From Thiothrix nivea (GTDB taxonomy: Bacteria > Pseudomonadota > Gammaproteobacteria > Thiotrichales > Thiotrichaceae), in NCBI GenBank assembly GCA_002746895.1, contig PDRT01000048.1:1-57971 (forward strand): DNA of 57,971 nucleotides, given 5' to 3'. Position numbers and translations under genes: made by a program. The notes below the pieces were generated by a model, which worked only from the letters and a program-made list of their open reading frames with translations, had not been told where the DNA came from and ran no database searches. Numbering within the stretch: position 1 is the first letter of the stretch; every line of letters begins with the position of its first letter. Positions 28,472 to 35,956 of this stretch are shown in pieces.

Positions 28472-29695
28472 TTAGTGGGCTGCCCACTCAATCTTGCTCA
28501 GATCAATACCGTCACAATGCATCTCCCATAGCGGTGACAGATTACGCAAATGATCCACAGCATGATGAATGCTTTCCAGCGCCTGATCGACTTCTTCCAC
28601 CGTGGTGAAACGGCCGAAGGAAAAACGTAGCGAACTGTGTGACAACTCATCGTTTCGCCCCAGTGCCCGCAGCACATAGCTGGGCTCCAGGCTGGAACTG
28701 GTACAGGCTGATCCGGAAGAAATGGCCAGATCTTTCAGTGCCATCATCAGACTCTCACCTTCAATAAAGTTGAAGCTGACGTTCAGATTGCCGGGAATCC
28801 GTTGTTCCAGATCGCCATTCAGATAAATTTCGTCAATATCCTGTAGCCCCTGCCACATCCGGTCACGCAGCATACGGATTTTTTCATTATCCGCAGCCAT
28901 TTCTTCCCTGGCAATGCGGAAAGCTTCACCCATACCGACAATTTGATGGGTCGCCAGCGTACCTGAGCGCATACCGCGTTCATGGCCACCGCCGTGCATC
29001 TGGGCTTCAATACGTGCCCGTGGTTTACGGCGGATATACAGCGCACCGATTCCTTTCGGGCCGTAAATCTTGTGTGCCGAGAAACTCATCAGATCAACCT
29101 TCATGGTTGCCATGTCGATTTCCACCTTACCGGCACTTTGCGCCGCATCAACGTGGAACATGATCCTACGTGCGCGGCACAGCTCACCGATGGCAGCAAT
29201 ATCCTGAATCACACCGATTTCATTATTCACATGCATCACTGAAACCAGCGTGGTGTCATCACGCATTGCGGCTTCCAGTCTGGCCAGATCCAGCAGGCCA
29301 TTCGGTTCGGGGTCCAGGTAGGTCACCTCAAAGCCTTCACGTTCCAGCTGGCGACAGGTATCCAGTACAGCCTTGTGTTCGGTCTTCACCGTAATAATGT
29401 GCTTACCACGACGCTGATTAAAGTGTGCTGCTCCTTTAATTGCCAGATTATCCGATTCGGTGGCACCACTGGTCCAGATAATTTCTTTGGTATCCGCATT
29501 AATCAGGGCAGCGACCTGTGCCCGGGCTTCTTCGACGGCTTGCTCTGCCTGCCAGCCAAAAGCATGGCTGCGGGAGGCCGGGTTACCGAAAACACCATCA
29601 GGGGTGAGGAATTTCATCATTTTGTCAGCAACACGCGGATCAACCGGAGTGGTTGCTGAGTAATCAAGATAAATTAAAGGCTTTGTTTCACTCAT
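28472..29695 (-). CDS. iscS: Cysteine desulfurase IscS
   Basis: 407 aa from ATG 29695 ([20 protein letters not shown]). A PLP enzyme: Lys in [17 protein letters not shown], and the mobile loop with catalytic Cys in [19 protein letters not shown]. It ends in the usual [21 protein letters not shown] tail. It supplies persulfide sulfur to IscU and for tRNA thiolation. Confidence 0.98.
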   Translation of the reverse strand: MSETKPLIYLDYSATTPVDPRVADKMMKFLTPDGVFGNPASRSHAFGWQAEQAVEEARAQVAALINADTKEIIWTSGATESDNLAIKGAAHFNQRRGKHIITVKTEHKAVLDTCRQLEREGFEVTYLDPEPNGLLDLARLEAAMRDDTTLVSVMHVNNEIGVIQDIAAIGELCRARRIMFHVDAAQSAGKVEIDMATMKVDLMSFSAHKIYGPKGIGALYIRRKPRARIEAQMHGGGHERGMRSGTLATHQIVGMGEAFRIAREEMAADNEKIRMLRDRMWQGLQDIDEIYLNGDLEQRIPGNLNVSFNFIEGESLMMALKDLAISSGSACTSSSLEPSYVLRALGRNDELSHSSLRFSFGRFTTVEEVDQALESIHHAVDHLRNLSPLWEMHCDGIDLSKIEWAAH

Positions 29696-29718
29696 TATTA
29701 CGCTACTCTGCTGATTCA

Positions 29719-30189
29719 TTAATGTGTTGTTGAATTAACCATAAATTCAACGGGTTGCTGATCCTGTCGATGAGGCTCTTTTCGGTCACCTAAACGCTGT
29801 GTCATATCCGCCAGTGTAATATCCGATAAAAAGGAACGGATCTGGTCACTCAGGTCAGCCCAAAGGTCATGGGTCAGACAACGCCTATTATCCTGGCAGT
29901 CCGCCATACCGCCGCAACGGGTTGCATCAACACTTTCATCCACCGCTGCAATAATGTCCGAGACGACAATACCGTTCGGGTCACCACTGAGCTGATAACC
30001 TCCACCAGGGCCGCGCATACTAACGACCAGCCCGGCTTTGCGTAACTTTGAAAACAATTGTTCCAGATAGGATAATGATATATCCTGTCTCGCTGATATT
30101 TCAGCCAGTGATACTGGCTGACCACTATGATGCAATGCCAGATCCAGCATGGCAGTTACTGCATAGCGGCCTTTTGTTGTCAACTTCAT
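29719..30189 (-). CDS. iscR: Rrf2-family Fe-S regulator IscR
   Basis: 156 aa. It has an Rrf2 winged HTH ([30 protein letters not shown]) and three cluster cysteines in [20 protein letters not shown]. Holo-IscR represses its own operon, and the site is visible upstream. It is the first gene of the isc operon. Confidence 0.97.
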   Translation of the reverse strand: MKLTTKGRYAVTAMLDLALHHSGQPVSLAEISARQDISLSYLEQLFSKLRKAGLVVSMRGPGGGYQLSGDPNGIVVSDIIAAVDESVDATRCGGMADCQDNRRCLTHDLWADLSDQIRSFLSDITLADMTQRLGDRKEPHRQDQQPVEFMVNSTTH

Positions 30190-30495
30190 GCCTTGCTCTC
30201 CGTTAAAGCTGGAGCAATGCTACCAATACTTGATTTATTTAGTCAAGTATTGAGGTTATGAACCTATGGTCGCCTCATAGGGGATTAATTGATCTTATGA
30301 GGCCAGAAAGGAAATCATCATCCCGGCCTGTCTTTTTCCGGTGGCATCAATGAAACTAACCCCGATTTGCTGTCCCTGGCGTCCCATCAGGTAGACACAC
30401 AGCGGAACCCAAGGCCGTATTTATACGATCAGAAATCCGTTCTGAATTAAATAAAACTCAGGTTATTACGGTGGGATTGGAGGGTTATGGTGAAG
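30190..30495. promoter_or_regulatory. 306-bp region upstream of iscR
   Basis: It contains the IscR operator/promoter near iscR and repeat copy 2 at the far end. The middle (about 30300-30410) has a short open reading frame on the minus strand (GVSFIDATGKRQAG), too weak to call. Confidence 0.5.
30226..30250 (-). promoter_or_regulatory. IscR type-1-like operator at the isc promoter
   Basis: A 25-bp near-perfect palindrome, ATACTTGA...TCAAGTAT, fits the E. coli type-1 IscR site layout. It covers a TTGACT -35; TAGCAT lies 18 bp downstream as -10. This supports autorepression by [2Fe-2S] IscR. Confidence 0.85.
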
Positions 30496-30506
30496 CTACC
30501 AGCTGT
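30473..30506. repeat. 34-bp dispersed repeat, copy 2
   Basis: It is near-identical (32/34) to 22263-22296 and in the same orientation. It overlaps the last codons and the stop of the minus-strand WxxW-like gene at 30496. Confidence 0.8.
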
Positions 30507-31047
30507 ACCTGACGCTGACCGGCGCATATTTGCAGTTATTCAGAGGGCGGGTTTTACTATTATCGCACCAGGCCCCTTTTAACGCATCACAGGTGTATCC
30601 GGCAGGCAAGTCATCCCCCGGATAGTAAACCTGTCTGCCCAGAAAACATTCCAGCTTTAGTTGCAACTCAATAGACTCATAATCCGCCAGGCCAGTAGGC
30701 AGGTCACGGTCAAACCAAGGTGTACTGCCATCTTGCCACAACCACCGGATTCTGGTATTAACACAGCTGTTTGCGGGCCGGGTATCTTTATTGGCACATC
30801 CGCTTAAGGTGTGCAGACATTTGTATCCGGCGGGCAGTCGCAGATCCGGATTATCGGATCGGTAAACCCCCTTATACTCACCTGTGGTGATTTCACACTC
30901 CGCGATCAAATTATTCTCATGCTTTTCCCAATCGCCGGAGCCGCCCGGCAGGTCACTGTTGAGTATGGGAGTTTGCCCGGCTGTTGAGATGGCGGTGCAG
31001 AATAATGTACTAAGTAAGAGCAATATAATATGTCTGAAGATCATCAT
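30496..31047 (-). CDS. Secreted tandem WxxW-like domain protein (paralogue 1)
   Basis: 183 aa with signal peptide (IILLLLSTLFCTAISTAG). Two copies of a ~75-residue domain follow: copy 1 starts NSDLPGGSGDWE, copy 2 starts PWFDRDLPTGLADYE. Each then has C...Y...LPAGYxC...GxxCxN..TRPxNxC...V/IR(Y/W)xW. The order and the final VRY/F strand resemble the WxxW domain of vertebrate mucins/CILP (PF13330). Copy 1 has lost the leading W. The function is unknown; an exported, disulfide-stabilised binding domain is my inference. A homologous gene lies at 32423. The 3' end overlaps a dispersed repeat. Confidence 0.7.
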   Translation of the reverse strand: MMIFRHIILLLLSTLFCTAISTAGQTPILNSDLPGGSGDWEKHENNLIAECEITTGEYKGVYRSDNPDLRLPAGYKCLHTLSGCANKDTRPANSCVNTRIRWLWQDGSTPWFDRDLPTGLADYESIELQLKLECFLGRQVYYPGDDLPAGYTCDALKGAWCDNSKTRPLNNCKYAPVSVRYSW

Positions 31048-31060
31048 GATTTCTGGAGGG

Positions 31061-31972
31061 CTATTTGCTGAACATCAGTACATCCTGCGTCAGGCTGTTT
31101 AGTTGATAGTTGCCTGCTAGCTGTCCAGTGGGTTCGCGGATAATCAGCTGGTTGGCGGCTGGGTCAAAACTCCACTGGCAGTTTCTGCGCCGGTGATCAT
31201 CATTGGGCTCCAGTGAAAGAAACTGACATTGGTCACCCTGATATAGAGAGAGGGTTCTGCGGAAGCGGGCAGGCGGAAAGGCTCTGCTGCCTGCTTTGCG
31301 CCAAACCAAAGTGCTTTCGTCATCGTCTTCTTCGTAGGAATGAACCCAGGTTTGGTGTATAAACTTCAGTGCTTCAACGGTAGGGCGACCCATTGTGCAG
31401 GGAACAAGGCTGATGGTATCCAGTTTGACCCCAAAACCATTACCGGTGTCCCGTTCCAACTGACTGAACGCTACGGTCATATGATGAGTTTCAGGGCACA
31501 AAATAAAAGCGGACTGATGCCAGCTTGCTTGTGCGGTGATAACGTGGTGATCCGCAGTTCCGCAGTTGCCGACGGCATGATTGAATAAATACAGGTCGAA
31601 ATCAGCATAATATTCCCGGTGAAACGCACTCCAGAAGGTCAACAGATAGTGCTTTCCAGGTTGTGTCTTAACAGTTTGAGCTATTTTATAGCCTTTAGAA
31701 GAAGCCAATTGCAGAAATTTTTCGCCAGAGTGAGCGTAGCTTGCAATAACAGCCGCTTTGGGAACACCGGAGATTGTCCAGCCCGGAATATTGTCAGTGC
31801 GGGCGAAACGCACACCAAATTCGGCATCCGTCAGCTCTATATCCTCAAAGCTGCCGTTGATGATCAGGTTCTGGTCGTTGACGGGATTACAGCTATTTTT
31901 TATGTCATTCGCCTGGAGGCTTTGAGCGACAAGAAAGGTGAGGAGGAGAACTGTCAGTCTGTGAATGGTCAT
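31061..31972 (-). CDS. Secreted DUF642-like (galactose-binding fold) protein
   Basis: 303 aa with signal peptide ending SLQA. Residues 30-195 read LIINGSFED...PGWTISG...ASYAHSGEKFLQLAS...IAQTVKTQPGKHYLLTFW, the pattern of DUF642/CBM-like galactose-binding domains ('NLIVNGSFE'). The C-terminus (about 230-303) is a separate small beta-rich segment (FRRTLSLYQGDQCQFL...LIIREPTGQLAGNY). It probably binds a surface glycan. It lies 13 nt upstream of the WxxW-like gene at 30496, same strand, so the two are probably one operon. Confidence 0.65.
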   Translation of the reverse strand: MTIHRLTVLLLTFLVAQSLQANDIKNSCNPVNDQNLIINGSFEDIELTDAEFGVRFARTDNIPGWTISGVPKAAVIASYAHSGEKFLQLASSKGYKIAQTVKTQPGKHYLLTFWSAFHREYYADFDLYLFNHAVGNCGTADHHVITAQASWHQSAFILCPETHHMTVAFSQLERDTGNGFGVKLDTISLVPCTMGRPTVEALKFIHQTWVHSYEEDDDESTLVWRKAGSRAFPPARFRRTLSLYQGDQCQFLSLEPNDDHRRRNCQWSFDPAANQLIIREPTGQLAGNYQLNSLTQDVLMFSK

Positions 31973-31983
31973 AGCATAGGATT

Positions 31984-32088
31984 TTAGCTTATTTTGAGAT
32001 ACGTCAGGCAGATTATAATTTCAGGATACTGGTCCGCTGGTCGCTGTAGTACTGTTGAGCAGATACAGGTATCGACGATAACTTTCAC
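31984..32088 (-). pseudogene. vapC: vapC toxin remnant
   Basis: A 34-codon GTG-started ORF, VKVIVDTCICSTVLQRPADQ..., is the start of a PIN-domain VapC toxin (first catalytic Asp in VDT). It runs into TAA; the rest of the PIN domain is missing. Its GTG overlaps the antitoxin remnant's TGA (GTGA), the usual coupling in vapBC. Confidence 0.65.
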
Positions 32089-32255
32089 GGGACACACCGC
32101 TGTTTATACTCATAATCATCTTCGCATTCTATCTGACCGAATAGCTTGATGATTTCCTGCTGCTTACGGCGTTGTATGTACTCTTACAGGACTTCCGCTA
32201 CCATTGCCTTGGTACCTCGATATAACTCCTCAGAAACCAATACACGTTTGACCAC
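32085..32255 (-). pseudogene. vapB: vapB antitoxin remnant
   Basis: The frame reads KRVLVSEELYRGTKAMVAEVL, a stop (TAA), then EYIQRRKQQEIIKLFGQIE with an acidic YEYKQR tail. That is the ending of VapB antitoxins paired with PIN toxins (compare 'RRKQQEILELFGxIxxDxDYDYKxxR'). A nonsense codon interrupts it, so it is decayed. It is not in the ORF track. Confidence 0.7.
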
Positions 32256-32422
32256 CGGGGTAAAATCTTCGTGCAGGCAGAATATAGAACAGGATTTTTA
32301 AGACAAGGCTGGACGTGAAGGCTATTAATAGGGCTTTGATTTTTTAATCCGAAGCCCTATAAAAAATAACTTAAGCAGGTTATGTTAGTTTTTTAAACTT
32401 ATGTATTACTTGCTCGTTGGAT
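32256..32422. other. AT-rich intergenic between vapB remnant and WxxW-like gene
   Basis: Two related stretches (aatagggctttgatttttta and gaagccctataaaaaat) form a loose inverted repeat AGGGCTT/AAGCCCT around 32328-32361. It lies downstream of the minus-strand gene ending at 32423 and could act as a terminator, though the loop and T-run are irregular. Confidence 0.4.
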
Positions 32423-32977
32423 TTACCACGTAAATTTCACAGTAACCGGGTTATCACGGCAGGTTTTGTTAGAGCTTGTTTGATTATTAATACACCAAGC
32501 GCCTCTTTGTTTGTCACAACTAAACCCTGCGGGTATATTAGTGCTGTCTGGTGTATATATTTTGGTACCAAAACGGCATTGAATTTTCATATAACGATCA
32601 ATATTTTCCCAATCACCTGAGCCGCCGGGTCTGTCAGAGTCAAAGAAGTGTGTCTCCTGACCAGTTAATGTCCATTTATATTTAACTTGCATGTTCTGGC
32701 AACGGCCACTGCTGGTCTGCTTGTTAATGCACCATCCACCTTTTTGCTTATCACAGGTGTAGCCTTGCGGCAAGTTATTTCCAGGGTGATATGTATCCCA
32801 TCCACCTCCCTGTTTTTGGATTCTACAGGTAACTTTTACATAACGATCGATATTCTCCCAGTCACCTGATCCGCCGGGCCGGTCAGAGTTAATCCACCCT
32901 GTATTAGCTGAAAACGCTGCACCTGACATTAAGAGTGTTGCTAGAAATAATGGTTTTCTTAGATTTAGTGAAGTCAT
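32423..32977 (-). CDS. Secreted tandem WxxW-like domain protein (paralogue 2)
   Basis: 184 aa with signal peptide ending AAFSA|NTGW. Two very similar domains: WINSDRPGGSGDWENIDRY...C...LPQGYTCDKQKGGWCINKQTS...C...VKYKW and FFDSDRPGGSGDWENIDRY...C...IPAGFSCDKQRGAWCINNQTS...C...VKFTW. Each has four cysteines at equivalent places. The layout matches the mucin/CILP WxxW domain outline; only the first copy keeps a W at the leading position. Internal similarity is higher than in paralogue 1, which points to a more recent duplication. It is likely exported and disulfide-bonded; function unknown. Confidence 0.7.
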   Translation of the reverse strand: MTSLNLRKPLFLATLLMSGAAFSANTGWINSDRPGGSGDWENIDRYVKVTCRIQKQGGGWDTYHPGNNLPQGYTCDKQKGGWCINKQTSSGRCQNMQVKYKWTLTGQETHFFDSDRPGGSGDWENIDRYMKIQCRFGTKIYTPDSTNIPAGFSCDKQRGAWCINNQTSSNKTCRDNPVTVKFTW

Positions 32978-33322
32978 GTTTCTTCTCCTTTAATTTACTA
33001 GGTGTTAAAAATTAATATATGATTGAACCCCAGAGCAAACGATAGTTAATTCTTGATTTCCGATTGCTTGATTTTTTAGGGGTATTCGAACCTTTCTTTG
33101 AAGAGGCGATGTTTTGCGGTTTTTTTGGTGTTGGTCTGTTTAATTGTTGGCTCCGTTGTTTTACTAAGACTAACTTTTACGCAATTTCCTTTCATACTGC
33201 CAGTATCTCGCAGTTAATTGCATAGGGGCTATACTCATAGCCAGTGTGTATATAATAACTAATTTAAATGTCATTATTTTTTTCCAGTTTTATTCATAGA
33301 GTTGCTATCTTTTTTTGCACAA
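32978..33322. other. 345-bp AT-rich intergenic region
   Basis: Low-GC sequence upstream of the WxxW-like paralogue 2 and downstream of the small exported protein at 33323. It should hold the promoter of paralogue 2. I see no clear gene, RNA or repeat. Confidence 0.4.
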
Positions 33323-33562
33323 TTAATCTTTGTTAGATTTAGCTTTGGTGTCTTTTTTCGTTATTAGTAAGCCACCAGCTATCCATTTTCTTGCTTCTTT
33401 TTTCTGAAGCTTTTTGGTTTTTCTTACTTCCGTTGCATGTTTATTCTGTGGAACGATGAACCAGCTGGCTGCAGGTTTACTTTCTGCTATCGCTATACTT
33501 CCTGAAAAGCTGCTGACTATAAAAACGATTCCAAATATAATCTTCATTTTAGATATCATCAT
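33323..33562 (-). CDS. Small exported basic protein, unknown
   Basis: 79 aa: signal peptide (IIFGIVFIVSSFSGSIAIAES) then a 55-residue lysine-rich tail (TKKLQKKEARKWIAGGLLITKKDTKAKSNKD). I recognise no family. Its start overlaps the stop of the 300-aa gene upstream by ATGA, so both are co-translated and may act together. Confidence 0.6.
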   Translation of the reverse strand: MMISKMKIIFGIVFIVSSFSGSIAIAESKPAASWFIVPQNKHATEVRKTKKLQKKEARKWIAGGLLITKKDTKAKSNKD

Positions 33563-34443
33563 TGTATCCTCTGAGGTTGTAATTGCCGTAGTTGCAGTTG
33601 TTGTAATTGCCGTGGCTGAGCAGGAACTGCATTCATTTGTTGCTTACCTCTGGGTTTTGGTAAATCACCAGTGATGCTTTTCATCAGTTCATTTGCATTA
33701 GGGCGTCTTTGTCTACTCAAACCACCATTCAGTTCAGCATCTCGTGGCAGTCGTTTAGGGCAACAATACTGACCATAAAGTCTCGATTTCTCAATATCCG
33801 TATCATCGGTAAAGATGTAGGAGTATTTACCATCAAGAACATGACTGACGCTGACCCAGCGCCACCACCATGTCCAGCCTTGCTGTGGATTTGATGGTGA
33901 GCTCCAGGGCGAATGCACATCACCATTCGATATGGTGCTATAACCCGGCCCCACAAAGTCAGCAAATCTGTCTCCACTGGCATCATCGCCTATTATCCAG
34001 TTAGCGTTATTACTGTTTTTTAAAACAGCGGCAACTCGAGCCCCAATCATCTGGCAACAATTAGGTGCTTGTGTTGGGCGGATTAATGGTGCGGTATCGA
34101 AGGTATCGCAAAATATCTGATTCACATGATGAGAGGTGTCCCCTAAGCCGTTATTAAACTTTCTCCTACCCAGTGTTGAAACACCGCCATCGCAGGCCTG
34201 CCAGATACTCGGCGGGAAGTCAGCCTGTACAGGTTGCCCCATCGGATTACCTATTTGTGAGGAGTGTTCGATCCTGTGCCATTTTTCCACAAAACCTTCC
34301 GGACAAGCCTGACCTTCAGGTCTCCGCGCATTGGGATTACCACCCGTCAGTTTAAGAATTTCCTGTTTGGAAACTTCTGCGGCATAGGCAGGGCTAAAAG
34401 CTAATCCGGTAGATAAAATACTTAATATCAGTAGCCTTTTCAT
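33559..34443 (-). CDS. Secreted Cys-rich protein with Gln-rich tail, unknown
   Basis: 294 aa from ATG 34443 (MKRLLILSILSTGLAFSPAYA signal). The mature part has a tryptophan-rich centre (GWTWWWRWVSVSHVLDGKYSYIFTDDTD) and several cysteines (CPEGF, WQACDGG, IFCDTF, NCCQMIG, QYCCPKR). The last ~25 residues are low-complexity (QPRQLQQLQLRQLQPQ), coded by 14-bp direct repeats. I recognise no family. It is co-transcribed with the small basic protein downstream. Confidence 0.65.
   Translation of the reverse strand: MKRLLILSILSTGLAFSPAYAAEVSKQEILKLTGGNPNARRPEGQACPEGFVEKWHRIEHSSQIGNPMGQPVQADFPPSIWQACDGGVSTLGRRKFNNGLGDTSHHVNQIFCDTFDTAPLIRPTQAPNCCQMIGARVAAVLKNSNNANWIIGDDASGDRFADFVGPGYSTISNGDVHSPWSSPSNPQQGWTWWWRWVSVSHVLDGKYSYIFTDDTDIEKSRLYGQYCCPKRLPRDAELNGGLSRQRRPNANELMKSITGDLPKPRGKQQMNAVPAQPRQLQQLQLRQLQPQRIQ
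33576..33613. repeat. Short tandem repeat coding the Gln-rich tail
   Basis: GTTGTAATTGCCGT occurs at 33576 and again at 33600 (24-bp period, i.e. 8 codons), with related GTTGCAGTTG between. This suggests repeat expansion at the 3' end of the gene. Confidence 0.75.
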
Positions 34444-34554
34444 AACCTCATTCCTTTGCATATGGACTGGACAAAATAAAAATACCTGATAGAGATAGAG
34501 TCAGAATATTTATGGACTTAATATTATTCATTGAACCCCTCGCGAACAATTTAT

Positions 34555-34576
34555 AGAGTATTAATGTTTATACTCT
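34555..34576. other. Inverted repeat AGAGTAT/ATACTCT
   Basis: A perfect 7-bp inverted repeat with 8-nt loop lies between the gene ending at 34679 and the start of the Cys-rich gene. It could be an operator or weak hairpin; the role is unknown. Confidence 0.4.
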
Positions 34577-34678
34577 GTTCAGGTATTCCGTGAATACATC
34601 CATACGACAAACTTTCAGAGACAGGCATATACACGCCAAAGTAGTGATTTTTCTGACTGGTCTGTGATCAGAATGATG

Positions 34679-35785
34679 TTACTCATCCCAACAATTAGCA
34701 GGTTGTCCCTTAACCCGTACCCAAAACCGCTGCGTTTTAAGCTGATGCAAGGCACTCTCACCCCCCTGAAACTGCCCGTGAAAATTCCAGCCACCACTGG
34801 TATTCGCATCTTCCAGCTGCCACGGCGGGTCTGAATCGGCATGATAATGCTGCGCATCCATGCCTTTAATCCAGTGTCCGTCATGGAACTCAGCCATTCG
34901 CCAACCCTCACCGCAAACATCATCAGCCACCTCAGGACTGGTTAATTGATCACCTCTGGTCAGCGGACTCAGCTTGAGCGCACCGGGATACCAGCCCGTA
35001 AAATTCTCCTTACCCGGATTTACCGTATAGGCTGGCCGGGGAATATTACCCACTTTTGCAACACATAAAACCGCCCGCTCAGCCGTGCAACTGGTATCGC
35101 CCTCATAAGGATTACATTTGCCCGCATCGGCATTGACTGTGCCGTTACAACCCACCTGCACCCATCTGGCCGAACCACCGGGAACAGACTGACCACGATA
35201 CGTCCAGGTCATCCCATTGCGAGCCGGTGGCGGTGGTAGGGGCGCACAGCTGAAGGTCAGATTTACTTTTATCCAGTGCTGTTTCGTCCACTGAAAAGAC
35301 GGATTGATGGTTCCCGGCCTTGCATCGTTCGCAAAAACCAGCTGAATGCTGTGATCTGAAAAGCTGGATTGTGCATTAAGTGAAGTGGCCTGCGAATTAT
35401 TGGTTTGAATATACATGCCAGCGATGCTTGTCACACAGTCACTGTCCGGTAATCGCGGGTTTATATCCTCAAAACGAAGCGATGAGACTGCACCATCATC
35501 CAGTAAATCACCCAGATTACGGTTAAAATCAATGTGTATTGCTGTGGGTTGTATATCAATATTGAAAGGGTCTGATGCGACACTCCCGGACATCTTACCG
35601 TTGCTGGACAGCTCCACAGCCGCTTGTACAGATACGCGCCGTTTTATTCCGGGATGCACATATATATCAATCTGGTCACCGTATAAGGAGGCTTCATTAC
35701 ATTTACAGGCACTAACACCGGGTGCGATGAAAAACAAGCTGGTTAACAGAACCACTTGCAGGTACAACACCCGGATGACCAGCAT
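34679..35785 (-). CDS. Exported protein, possible lipoprotein, unknown
   Basis: 368 aa. The N-terminal hydrophobic segment ends APGVSAC, which fits a lipobox. An N-terminal beta-rich half (about 30-190, ending SCAPLPPPPARNG) leads to a Cys-containing C-terminal half (SVPGGSARWVQVGCNG...CNPYEGDTSCTAERAVLCV...). The C-terminal half includes DDVCGEGWRMAEFHDGHW and ends FWVRVKGQPANCWDE. The P-P-P-P linker suggests two domains. I recognise no named family; the GWRMAEFHDG...FWV...NCW pattern looks like a secreted domain. It is divergent from the sensor kinase gene, 171 nt away. Confidence 0.6.
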   Translation of the reverse strand: MLVIRVLYLQVVLLTSLFFIAPGVSACKCNEASLYGDQIDIYVHPGIKRRVSVQAAVELSSNGKMSGSVASDPFNIDIQPTAIHIDFNRNLGDLLDDGAVSSLRFEDINPRLPDSDCVTSIAGMYIQTNNSQATSLNAQSSFSDHSIQLVFANDARPGTINPSFQWTKQHWIKVNLTFSCAPLPPPPARNGMTWTYRGQSVPGGSARWVQVGCNGTVNADAGKCNPYEGDTSCTAERAVLCVAKVGNIPRPAYTVNPGKENFTGWYPGALKLSPLTRGDQLTSPEVADDVCGEGWRMAEFHDGHWIKGMDAQHYHADSDPPWQLEDANTSGGWNFHGQFQGGESALHQLKTQRFWVRVKGQPANCWDE

Positions 35786-35956
35786 GAACTTATTCCTCGA
35801 ACATGATGCTAAAAACGCAGATTCGATGGGGAGACCAGCATTTCTAGCGCCAATAATAACTCAGTAAATTCATGCTATTATATGACATTCAAAGCACATT
35901 ACTCTCATTTGTAGCGGAATATCGTCACATGTGCATGCATTGACACGACAGTCCCA

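Noticed and set aside
30300-30410. Minus-strand fragment GVSFIDATGKRQAG, possibly from an IS transposase
   Set aside because: It is only about 35 codons; similarity to IS982-type 'GISFIDST' is too short to support, and no terminal repeats are seen.
31984-32422. Intact toxin-antitoxin system
   Set aside because: A nonsense codon in the antitoxin and a truncated toxin show it is decayed.
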